Shown one piece after another: positions 17,678 to 23,934 of a stretch of DNA of 32,583 bases; the first letter of the stretch is position 1, and every line of letters begins with the position of its first letter. The stretch is from Lachnospiraceae bacterium. Lineage in GTDB: Bacteria; Bacillota; Clostridia; Lachnospirales; Lachnospiraceae. A program made the position numbers and the translations under genes. Location: positions 1 through 32,583 of the forward strand of contig JAFRSD010000033.1 in assembly GCA_017427775.1 (NCBI GenBank). Reading direction: 5' to 3'. Under the pieces are notes generated by a model. That model made no database searches. It was not told where the DNA came from and was given only the letters and a program-made list of their open reading frames with translations.

Positions 17678-18183
17678 AGTTCTTTCGGAAGAGGAGTCTG
17701 CTTCAGTGAGAACAGAAGCAGCCCGCCGAGGATACAGCAGCATACGACTTCACCGATTCCTACCGTGAGCATCATGTACGGGATGGCATCGGGAACACCG
17801 TAAGCATAACGCAGTACGAACGGCACGATCAACACATTGGCTATAACAGGCGGAAGGGTGCATAACAGTGCGCCCTTTGTTTTTTTGCAGAAAGGAATCC
17901 GCGAAAGCAGATAAGTGCCCACTGCGCCGAGAAGGGTGGCAACGGAGCCGAAGATTATATCTGCGGGTACACAGCCGGTGAGAACGTTTGCGAGAAGACA
18001 TCCGATGGTCAGGCCGGGAATCGCTGCCGGGGTGAAGAACGGAAGAATCGTGAGGGCTTCGGAAAGCCGGAACTGGATCGCCCCGCTGGCAAGGCCGAGG
18101 GCGTTACTGAGACACGTCAGGGCGACGTAGAGTGCCGCAGTGATCGCTGCCACTGCGATGAAGACGGTTTGTTTCTTTTGCAT
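17674..18183 (-). CDS. queT: QueT family queuosine-precursor transporter
   Basis: The protein has 169 residues with about five transmembrane helices and fits the QueT (DUF988) family of small S-component-like importers of queuosine precursors. Shared features recalled for the family are the N-terminal AAITAALYVALT helix, the IQFRLSEALTILPFFTP segment and the GCLLAN motif. The ATG at 18183 is chosen because earlier codons overlap the riboswitch-like leader. GGAGG lies 25 nt upstream, but a 5-bp hairpin between it and the ATG would bring them to about 11 nt. A preQ1-I-like element overlaps this ribosome binding site, which supports the assignment. It presumably works with an energy-coupling module encoded elsewhere. 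Confidence 0.88.
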   Translation of the reverse strand: MQKKQTVFIAVAAITAALYVALTCLSNALGLASGAIQFRLSEALTILPFFTPAAIPGLTIGCLLANVLTGCVPADIIFGSVATLLGAVGTYLLSRIPFCKKTKGALLCTLPPVIANVLIVPFVLRYAYGVPDAIPYMMLTVGIGEVVCCCILGGLLLFSLKQTPLPKEL

Positions 18184-18192
18184 TTGTGTTTC

Positions 18193-18206
18193 GGGGCAAG
18201 AGCCCC
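18193..18206 (-). promoter_or_regulatory. Hairpin between the queT ribosome binding site and start codon
   Basis: GGGGC/GCCCC with a TCTT loop sits exactly between GGAGG (18213-18209) and the ATG (18183). Folding removes 14 nt and shortens the effective spacing from 25 to 11 nt. No T-run follows, so it is not a terminator. Confidence 0.6.
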
Positions 18207-18208
18207 TT

Positions 18209-18253
18209 CCTCCTAGTATTTTTTTAAGGTGAGGATGGATTTGCGAACTCACC
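18209..18253 (-). ncRNA. PreQ1-I-like riboswitch upstream of queT
   Basis: On the minus strand, GGTGAG pairs with CTCACC around a loop that begins TTCGCA and contains a CC pair. An A-rich tail follows, TTAAAAAAATACTAGGAGG, which ends in the ribosome binding site. This is the order seen in class I preQ1 riboswitches: a short hairpin, then an A-rich tail whose end pairs back into the loop. The loop start TCGCA and the tail are close to the Thermoanaerobacter-type aptamer as I recall it. QueT genes are known targets. The pseudoknot pairing is weak by eye, so a covariance-model search would decide. Confidence 0.65.
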
Positions 18254-18256
18254 ATT

Positions 18257-18367
18257 TGTCACATGCCCGCGAAGCGGGGGTGCGACCTACGCACATCGCT
18301 CGGCGAAGCCGACTCTAATGCGATGTGCTCCTTCTGTCAAATATCGGCGAAGCCGATGTTCGACCTA
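18257..18367. repeat. Two 33-nt hairpin repeats flanking a nested palindrome (REP-like)
   Basis: Two copies (18257-18289 and 18335-18367) are 25/33 identical. Both run TGTCA, a hairpin with a GAA loop inside GCGAAGC, and CGACCTA. Two stem differences are compensatory: C-G for T-A and C-G for G-C. Between the copies, GCACATCGC (18291-18299) pairs with GCGATGTGC (18320-18328) around a third GAA hairpin, TCGGC/GCCGA. The right copy overlaps the stop codon of the phosphoesterase gene. Confidence 0.75.
18312..18340 (-). promoter_or_regulatory. Candidate promoter of queT inside the repeat
   Basis: On the minus strand a perfect TTGACA (18340-18335) is followed after 17 bp by TAGAGT (18317-18312). 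The -35 box is part of the right-hand repeat copy. Confidence 0.45.
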
Positions 18368-19036
18368 TTCGGCGTCTTTGTGCTTGCGCCTCCGATGCCG
18401 TTTCTTTTTGGGAGTTTCCTGCTCCCAGCGGGCGATTTCCTCGTCCGGTATTTCCAGAACATACCGGTCATACCCGTTTACAATCTGCGTATCCCCGTAG
18501 GAGGAAATCCGTTTTAAGTTGCGGGTATAGTTGGCATGCACATGGCCGTGAATCATGTATTTCGGGTGGTATTTGTCCATGAGATGGACAAATGACAAAA
18601 AACCGTGGTGCGGCAGGTCCTCCGCGTCGCCGAGCCCCTGGGCGGGCGAATGGCTTAACAGAATGTCAAAGCCGTTGTTTCGGAATATACGGAACCGTAA
18701 ACCGCGGATACGGTGGCTCATTTCGGCTTCCGTATACTGGTTGGTGCCGGGCTTATAACGCATGGATCCGCCGAGTCCGAGTATGCGGACGCCTTTATAG
18801 CGGTACACCGTATTCTCGATGCAGGTGCAGCCCTCCGGCGGAGTCTGCTCATAGCAGTCGTCGTGGTTGCCGTGCACGTAAAGGACGGGGGCCTTCGTGA
18901 AGGTCGCAAGAAAAGAAAGGTACTGAGGGGCCAGATCCCCGCAGGACAGAATGAGATCGTACTCATCTAACATTCCCGGGGTGTAATAGTCCCAAAGTGC
19001 CTTCGATTCCTTGTCCGCAACGATAAGAATCTTCAC
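18365..19036 (-). CDS. Calcineurin-like metallophosphoesterase
   Basis: The protein has 223 residues and shows the metallophosphatase blocks: SCGDL (D34), GNHD (57-59), an LLSHSP block and HGHVH. The first block, normally DxH, reads ADKES (D8, E10), so the usual His is replaced by Glu. The C-terminus is strongly basic, with KKKRHRRRKHK. The GTG at 19036 is chosen because GGGAGG lies 5 nt upstream; longer in-frame starts have no ribosome binding site and lie in the intergenic hairpins. The substrate is unknown. Family members cleave phosphodiesters or phosphomonoesters, and small ones of this type often act on nucleotides. Mutually exclusive hairpins precede it. Confidence 0.85.
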   Translation of the reverse strand: MKILIVADKESKALWDYYTPGMLDEYDLILSCGDLAPQYLSFLATFTKAPVLYVHGNHDDCYEQTPPEGCTCIENTVYRYKGVRILGLGGSMRYKPGTNQYTEAEMSHRIRGLRFRIFRNNGFDILLSHSPAQGLGDAEDLPHHGFLSFVHLMDKYHPKYMIHGHVHANYTRNLKRISSYGDTQIVNGYDRYVLEIPDEEIARWEQETPKKKRHRRRKHKDAE

Positions 19037-19062
19037 GGTAACCTCCCAATACAATACAATCC

Positions 19063-19116
19063 TTTTCCGAAATAAGCAACTCTTATTTCCGAAAACACCC
19101 AACCGTTTTCGGAAAA
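19063..19116 (-). promoter_or_regulatory. Three-part palindromic leader upstream of the phosphoesterase
   Basis: Three related segments, TTTTCCGAAATAAG (19063-19076), CTTATTTCCGAAAA (19082-19095) and GTTTTCGGAAA (19105-19115), can form two exclusive hairpins. The middle one pairs with the left one at 13 of 14 positions, or with the right one over 11 bp. This lies between the stop codon at 19121 and the phosphoesterase ribosome binding site. Neither hairpin has a T-run. Confidence 0.5.
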
Positions 19117-19120
19117 TGTG

Positions 19121-21034
19121 TTAAAGCTGCGTTTCCGCCTCCGGACGGAATACGGCCTGCGCCGTCATAAACTCGCGGAATTCGTCCCGCAGGTCATCCG
19201 GACCCGGGATAAAACCGTGGATGCCATCCACCAGGCGGTCCATACGGATGATCTCCTCGGGTGCAAGGCCTTCCCCCGCATCGAGGGATGTGCCATCCTG
19301 GAACGTGATCTGACCGGAGAACGGAACGAGCGTCCGGTTGATGATTGCCGTCTTCAGCGTCTCGGTAAGCCGTAGCAGTTCAGGCGGCAGCTTGAGAGAC
19401 GTGATCACGTCGATCGCACCGGCGGACATGCCCCACCAGTAGTTCAGCGCATAAATGCCGACCGATTCGTCCTCGTCCTTCCAGTTGTTATTCAAAATGC
19501 TTCTGAGAATTTCTTCGTATAATTTGCCCCAGTGCCATACCGGCATTGCGTAGTTGACCGGTGTCTCGCCTTTTTCGTAGAGGCCGAACTCACGGGAAGC
19601 GCTTGCCGGAGCATTCAGGTCGCGGTTACTGATGATATAGACATCGTTCCGGTCGAAAAGATCGTCATCCGAACGGTTCTTCAGCGTTGACCAGTCAAGG
19701 AATACTTCCGCGCGCGGGTTCACCGCCTTTGCTCCCAAGGCAAATGCGTTGATGCTTGCGACCGAACCGAATACCGGATAGTCCGCAACGTAGCCGACGC
19801 GGTTGTTGTCCGCCATCGCGCCCGCAATGCAGCCGATGATGAATTTGGCCTCGTAGGTCCGCAGATAGTACGAACGGACGTGCTTATAGGAAGTGTTCAG
19901 GGAACAGTTCAGGATTTTGACATCCGGATGCGTGGCAGCAGCCTTGGCGCACGCCGCAATATGCTGCGGGGAGGTGGCAAATATGATGTCATAGCCCTGG
20001 CGGATGATCGCTTCAAGCTCATCGTCAGCTTTGTCGGCGGAAATATCGAAGAAGGAAGCCGTACGGATCCGGTTTCCGAATACATCCTCGACATGCTCGC
20101 GCCCGAGCTCGTGGCTGTAGGTCCAGGCACTGACGGAGGTATCTTTTTCGTGGATCCAGGCAACGCTGTGCTGCTTCTGCGGAATCAGGTTCGTGAAGAC
20201 ATGCTTCTTCGGGTCTTCCACCGGATTCAGCGAGATTGCGGCCTGGCGGTCGCGTCCGTAAATCTTGAATTCGCTCCATACACGGGAGATGTTCTTGGAA
20301 AGTTCGCTGCTTCCCGCGTCTTTGGCTGCGGCATATCCGAAGATATGCAGATACACAAGAAACGCATCGGCAACCGTCGTAACGAGCTTCTCACCGCCTG
20401 CTGCAAGGTATTCCTTACGGAACCTCGCATAGGCGGAACGAAGATCCATCGCGTCCTCCTCCGTGAAGGGCGTGTCGGGATTTTCCTTGATCTCTTTATA
20501 AAACAGGGCATAACTGCCGGTTTTCGTAAAGGTCAGATAGTTCACGCCGGTTTTTTCGAAGAAATCCAGAAACTCGTAGTAGAGCTGAATCTCCTTGGCA
20601 TCGGTGCGTTTCGGAATGACCCGTGTTACCTCGGCTTCGATGGTAACGGCACCCATAAATTTGGACACGCTGACCCGCTTGTTTCCTTCCTGAACGTAGA
20701 ATTTGTTCAGGAATTCGTAGCAGATGATCGGGTCACGCAGCCCTTCCTCCAGCATGGAATCGTAAAGAGCCATCCATTTGTATCCGAACTCGCTGTCCGG
20801 ACCCAAAAGAGGCATGAAATTTCTGGCAAAAGCGTTGGAACGTCCTTCCGCAAAGGTCCCCACTACCTGATTCAGCGGAATCTCCTGAAGACCGAGCTTC
20901 ACCTTTGACTCGGTTTCATAAGGAGCCATGATGTCTTCCATGCAGATGAGGTAAGGATGCAGCCCCTTGCTGATGCAGGCACTGTATTCCTTCTGCCCCA
21001 GGTGCATCGCTTTTTCGTACTCGTCATTCGTCAT
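19121..21034 (-). CDS. BMP-type substrate-binding domain protein with an N-terminal ParB-like module
   Basis: The protein has 637 residues. The N-terminal part (about 40-145) contains FYVQEGNKRVSVSKFMGA, which resembles the VxxGNxR core of the ParB-like fold. The C-terminal half (about 290-600) looks like the BMP/PnrA-type periplasmic binding domain of nucleoside uptake systems: HVEDVFGNRIRTASF, QGYDIIFATSP, RTYEAKFIIGCIAGAM, DNNRVGYVADYPVFGS. No signal peptide or lipobox is visible, so the binding domain appears to be inside the cell and may sense a metabolite. The ATG at 21034 has AAAGGAG 12 nt upstream, which is a little far, so the start is probable, not certain. It has its own promoter. 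Confidence 0.72.
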   Translation of the reverse strand: MTNDEYEKAMHLGQKEYSACISKGLHPYLICMEDIMAPYETESKVKLGLQEIPLNQVVGTFAEGRSNAFARNFMPLLGPDSEFGYKWMALYDSMLEEGLRDPIICYEFLNKFYVQEGNKRVSVSKFMGAVTIEAEVTRVIPKRTDAKEIQLYYEFLDFFEKTGVNYLTFTKTGSYALFYKEIKENPDTPFTEEDAMDLRSAYARFRKEYLAAGGEKLVTTVADAFLVYLHIFGYAAAKDAGSSELSKNISRVWSEFKIYGRDRQAAISLNPVEDPKKHVFTNLIPQKQHSVAWIHEKDTSVSAWTYSHELGREHVEDVFGNRIRTASFFDISADKADDELEAIIRQGYDIIFATSPQHIAACAKAAATHPDVKILNCSLNTSYKHVRSYYLRTYEAKFIIGCIAGAMADNNRVGYVADYPVFGSVASINAFALGAKAVNPRAEVFLDWSTLKNRSDDDLFDRNDVYIISNRDLNAPASASREFGLYEKGETPVNYAMPVWHWGKLYEEILRSILNNNWKDEDESVGIYALNYWWGMSAGAIDVITSLKLPPELLRLTETLKTAIINRTLVPFSGQITFQDGTSLDAGEGLAPEEIIRMDRLVDGIHGFIPGPDDLRDEFREFMTAQAVFRPEAETQL

Positions 21035-21054
21035 GGAAAAAACATACTCCTTTC

Positions 21055-21079
21055 CCGGACGGCGGTATGCGGCGTCCGG
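21055..21079 (-). repeat. Inverted repeat next to the ribosome binding site of the BMP-domain gene
   Basis: CCGGACG (21055-21061) pairs with CGTCCGG (21073-21079) around an 11-nt loop in the 5' leader, just upstream of the AAAGGAG. It could be an operator or a leader hairpin. Confidence 0.5.
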
Positions 21080-21120
21080 CATATGCAAAGAGCCCGCGTT
21101 TCGTGCGTTCTCTTTACCGC

Positions 21121-21149
21121 ATTATAGCCGTAAGAGGGAAAGAATGCAA
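21121..21149 (-). promoter_or_regulatory. Promoter of the BMP-domain gene
   Basis: On the minus strand, TTGCAT (21149-21144), a 17-bp spacer and a perfect TATAAT (21126-21121). It has the same elements and spacing as the asnS promoter. Confidence 0.65.
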
Positions 21150-21182
21150 CAACGGGTTATTTTTCACAGCTTTTTCAAAAAG

Positions 21183-21211
21183 TTGACATTTTTCCATTAG
21201 ATTAGTACTTT
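21183..21211 (+). promoter_or_regulatory. Candidate promoter of the M1-peptidase-like gene
   Basis: A perfect TTGACA (21183-21188) is followed after 17 bp by a weak TACTTT (21206-21211). A better TATGAT (21211-21216) lies at 22 bp. The -35 box is clear; the -10 is not. Confidence 0.45.
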
Positions 21212-21284
21212 ATGATAGATTACTGTCAGAAATCGCCGTTCTTTGCGCGTAAAGGCGGCGGAAAATGTGAGGGAGTATTCGTTC

Positions 21285-22958
21285 ATGCTGGGAATCAGAC
21301 GAAGAATTGCTGTTATATCCGTATGTCTGCTGGCGCTCTTTGCGGCCGCCTGCGGAACGCAGGATGAGATAAAATGTCCGGAGGCCAACCGGATGGCAGA
21401 GGCCAATGAAACAAACGGCGCAGACATCGAGCCGATCCGTGAGACGCCGATGCCGACACCGGTCCCGACGGAGGAGCCGTGGCAGGAGGAAGGCCGCGAG
21501 ATAAAGCTGCCGGAAGAGGAACGGTACCATTATGACATGGATATTGTCCTCGATATCACGGAGAAGAAGCTCCGGGGGCATGTCGTATTTGACTTCTATA
21601 ACGATACGGATAAGACATGGGACAAGCTCTGCATGAGAGATTATCCGAGCCTGCTCTCCGATCCGGAGGCAGCCGGCTATGGGGAAGGAAAGGATTTTCA
21701 CGGGGCTCTGACGGAGATTGACAGTCTGACGGACGGCAGGGACGGGTCCGGGATCTCTTTTGAAAGGGACGAAGACGTTTCCGTTCTGTGGCTTACTCTT
21801 GAGAAGCCGCTTGAACCCGGAGAGAAGATGACTTTGACCTATGATTATACGGCGACGGTTCCGAATATCGGCGACCGGTTTGGTTATCTGAACGGAATCT
21901 ACTGCATGGCGGATTTCTATCCGATCCTGGCGGAATATGACCGCGAGGGTTGGGAGCGCGAACCGTTCTGCAGTGCCGGAGAAGGCTGCTACTCGGAAGT
22001 CGCGGATTACGATGTGCGAATCACTTTGCCGAATGATTTTGATGTGGCTTCGACAGGCGTTACGACCGCGCGGCGCAATAACGGAGCCACGGCGACATTT
22101 GTATTCCATGCGGACTGTGTGAGAAACTTTATGTTTACGACATCCGATGCGTTTGTCCGTAAGGAGGAGACCTTCGATGACGTGAAGGTAAATCTGTTGT
22201 ATGTAAAGGAATACGACGAAATGAAGTACATGGCCGGTGCGGTCGAAGCGGCTATGAAAGCAGCGGAGGATTCGCTCGCGGCGTTCGGAAACGCGCTTGG
22301 GAGGTATCCGTACAGTGAACTGGATATCGTCATCACGCCGCTGCAGGCTGACGGAATCGGTTATCCGAACATTGTCGTTATCACGGATGAGGTCTTCCGT
22401 CCGTTTGCCCTACAGGAAACCGTAAAAACCGCGACAGAGGTCAGTTACGGAATGTTAGAGGAAAGCATCGCCCATGAGATCGGGCACCAGTGGCTGTTAG
22501 GGATCGTCGGAAGCAACTCCCGCCTGCAGCCTTGGCAGGAAGAATCACTCACATCCTATCTGGAACTGGTTTTCGCGGAGTACCGCGGAAAGACGGAGTG
22601 GGCGAGCGGAAGGTACGGAAACAGCCAGGCTGATCTTCGGGATCCGGAGGTGGTCTCCCTCTATGCGCAGAACGAATTTCTGCCGATCAACAAAGCACCC
22701 GCGGAATATTCGGATATCACCAAATGCAACATTTCGACTTCTAACATGGGGCGCATGGTGTTCATGCAGATGGAGGAGATACTCGGACAGAAGGAATTGT
22801 ACTCCGTACTGCGCGAATACGTGAGGAGAAACGCCTTTAAAAATGCCGAACCGGAAGATTTCTTTGCGGTGCTTTATGAGTTCGCCGGCACGGACAATGC
22901 CGAACTGAACGCTCTTCTTGAGAACTGTTTTGACCTCTCGCGTCTTCGTGAAAAATAA
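21285..22958 (+). CDS. M1-family metallopeptidase-like lipoprotein with altered active site
   Basis: The protein has 557 residues. A signal sequence ends in a lipobox-like FAAAC (C23), then a Pro/Thr/Glu spacer to about 70, an N-terminal beta-domain (about 80-290) and a catalytic domain. The zinc motif is intact: H397-E398-x2-H401, then E420 after 18 residues, the classic HEXXH-X18-E. The substrate-binding GxMEN-type motif reads GIGYPN (357-362), with Gly359 where Glu is expected. The position of the catalytic Tyr in the usual YxKG appears as SNMG (486-489). It therefore probably binds zinc, but may not be a normal aminopeptidase. The ATG at 21285 is chosen over an upstream TTG because GAGGGAG lies 9 nt before it. 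Confidence 0.85.
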   Translation: MLGIRRRIAVISVCLLALFAAACGTQDEIKCPEANRMAEANETNGADIEPIRETPMPTPVPTEEPWQEEGREIKLPEEERYHYDMDIVLDITEKKLRGHVVFDFYNDTDKTWDKLCMRDYPSLLSDPEAAGYGEGKDFHGALTEIDSLTDGRDGSGISFERDEDVSVLWLTLEKPLEPGEKMTLTYDYTATVPNIGDRFGYLNGIYCMADFYPILAEYDREGWEREPFCSAGEGCYSEVADYDVRITLPNDFDVASTGVTTARRNNGATATFVFHADCVRNFMFTTSDAFVRKEETFDDVKVNLLYVKEYDEMKYMAGAVEAAMKAAEDSLAAFGNALGRYPYSELDIVITPLQADGIGYPNIVVITDEVFRPFALQETVKTATEVSYGMLEESIAHEIGHQWLLGIVGSNSRLQPWQEESLTSYLELVFAEYRGKTEWASGRYGNSQADLRDPEVVSLYAQNEFLPINKAPAEYSDITKCNISTSNMGRMVFMQMEEILGQKELYSVLREYVRRNAFKNAEPEDFFAVLYEFAGTDNAELNALLENCFDLSRLREK

Positions 22959-22961
22959 GGG

Positions 22962-22990
22962 TTGACATCTTTGAAAAGCTGTAGTATAGT
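22962..22990 (+). promoter_or_regulatory. Strong promoter of the leader-peptide/GNAT unit
   Basis: A perfect TTGACA (22962-22967), a 17-bp spacer and TATAGT (22985-22990). It begins 4 nt after the stop codon of the preceding gene and drives the attenuator region. Confidence 0.85.
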
Positions 22991-23023
22991 TAGCGCAATA
23001 TTTTTCGAAAGGAGTTCTTCGTA

Positions 23024-23110
23024 ATGTTTGCAATGGTCTCCCGCAATACCGATATTATTACCAAGGCAGTGAATTCTTACGGTCACGGTCTTCTTTTGGT
23101 ATGCGGATGA
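23024..23110 (+). CDS. Short leader peptide (28 residues)
   Basis: The ORF runs ATG to TGA and encodes a peptide starting MFAMVSRNTD and ending GLLLVCG. AAAGGAG lies 9 nt before the ATG and a near-perfect promoter is just upstream. The stop codon is 2 nt before a strand that can pair with the terminator stem at 23148. This layout is typical of ribosome-controlled attenuation, where stalling or translation rate decides read-through. The peptide has no run of one amino acid, so it does not look like a classic amino-acid biosynthesis leader; antibiotic- or stress-induced stalling is possible. I do not recognise the peptide. Confidence 0.6.
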   Translation: MFAMVSRNTDIITKAVNSYGHGLLLVCG

Positions 23111-23112
23111 GA

Positions 23113-23180
23113 ATAAGCGAAGAACAGTTTCAAACAGCATTTTAAATGTCGCTTATCCGATTCGGGTAGGCGACTTTTTT
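23113..23180 (+). terminator. Attenuator: terminator with competing antiterminator strand
   Basis: The terminator stem is 12 bp with two G-U pairs (23148-23159 with 23163-23174), an ATT loop and six T (23175-23180). ATAAGCGA (23113-23120) is fully complementary to TCGCTTAT (23149-23156), the left arm of the terminator, so the two folds exclude each other. CGAAGAAC (23118-23125) also matches GTTCTTCG (23014-23021) next to the leader-peptide start. Confidence 0.7.
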
Positions 23181-23211
23181 ATTCGGAATGGTTAGCAGAA
23201 GGAGGCGGACG

Positions 23212-23328
23212 ATGAACGACGAGGCGTTTTCGGAATTCCTTCGATACCACCTGGCAACCTGCGAAAAGCGGGAATTGCTGGGGGCATCGAGCCATCTGCT
23301 GTACATTTGCCGTAAGGAAAGAGAATAA
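23212..23328 (+). CDS. Small protein of 38 residues, unknown
   Basis: The ORF starts at an ATG with AAGGAGG 7 nt upstream and encodes a 38-residue, mostly helical, charged peptide beginning MNDEAFSEFLRYHLATCEKR. It lies between the attenuator and the GNAT gene, 18 nt before the latter, so it is probably cotranscribed. No family is recognised. The strong ribosome binding site and tight spacing favour a real gene, but the length is too short to be sure. Confidence 0.5.
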   Translation: MNDEAFSEFLRYHLATCEKRELLGASSHLLYICRKERE

Positions 23329-23346
23329 AAAAGGGAGGAAATAAGC

Positions 23347-23898
23347 ATGAAATTTGCGGAACGTGAAATCAAACTGAAAGACGGCAGGACCTGCGTCCTG
23401 AAGCCGAATTCCCCGGAGTACGCGGCGGAGATGATCGAATTTATGAAGAAGACGGCCGGAGAGACCGAATACCTGCTCCGTTACCCGGACGAAGTTAGTT
23501 TTACAGTCGAGAAAGAGAAGGAAATCCTCGGGAATATCCTCGAAGACCCTTACCATATCATGATGATCGCGGTTGTGGACGGAAAGCCTGCCGGAAACGG
23601 AAGCGTCAGCGGTATCGGGACGAAGCGGAAGATTCAGCACCGCTGCACCCTGGCGATCGCTCTTTATGAGGAATTCTGGGGGCTCGGAATCGGCAGCGCG
23701 ATGATCAATTATCTTTCGGAGCTTGCCGCCGGAATCGGCTGGAAGCAGCTTGATCTTGAGGTAGTCGCGGACAATGAGCGCGCGCAGGCGCTGTACCGCA
23801 AATGCGGATTTGTGGAGAGCGGACGCAGACATAACGCACTCCGGTTTGACGACGGGACATACCATGATGAGATTCTGATGTACAAGGACCTGACGTGA
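23347..23898 (+). CDS. GNAT-family N-acetyltransferase
   Basis: The protein has 183 residues. The acetyl-CoA-binding motif A appears as YEEFWGLGIGSAMINYL (about 107-123), with the Q/RxxGxG/A-like core GLGIGS. The C-terminal ADNERAQALYRKCGFVESG block is typical of ribosomal-protein- or small-molecule-type GNATs. Acetyl transfer to an amine is expected; the acceptor is unknown. GGGAGG lies upstream of the ATG. It sits behind the attenuator and the 38-residue ORF, so it may be the regulated gene, and a drug or toxin acceptor is possible. It is followed closely by a phosphodiesterase gene. Confidence 0.9.
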   Translation: MKFAEREIKLKDGRTCVLKPNSPEYAAEMIEFMKKTAGETEYLLRYPDEVSFTVEKEKEILGNILEDPYHIMMIAVVDGKPAGNGSVSGIGTKRKIQHRCTLAIALYEEFWGLGIGSAMINYLSELAAGIGWKQLDLEVVADNERAQALYRKCGFVESGRRHNALRFDDGTYHDEILMYKDLT

Positions 23899-23934
23899 GG
23901 AAGGAAAGGCGCGAAACGGTCAGAAGGGGGTATT

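Noticed and set aside
18257-18367. CRISPR array
   Set aside because: There are only two repeat copies with differing stems, no regular spacers and no cas genes.
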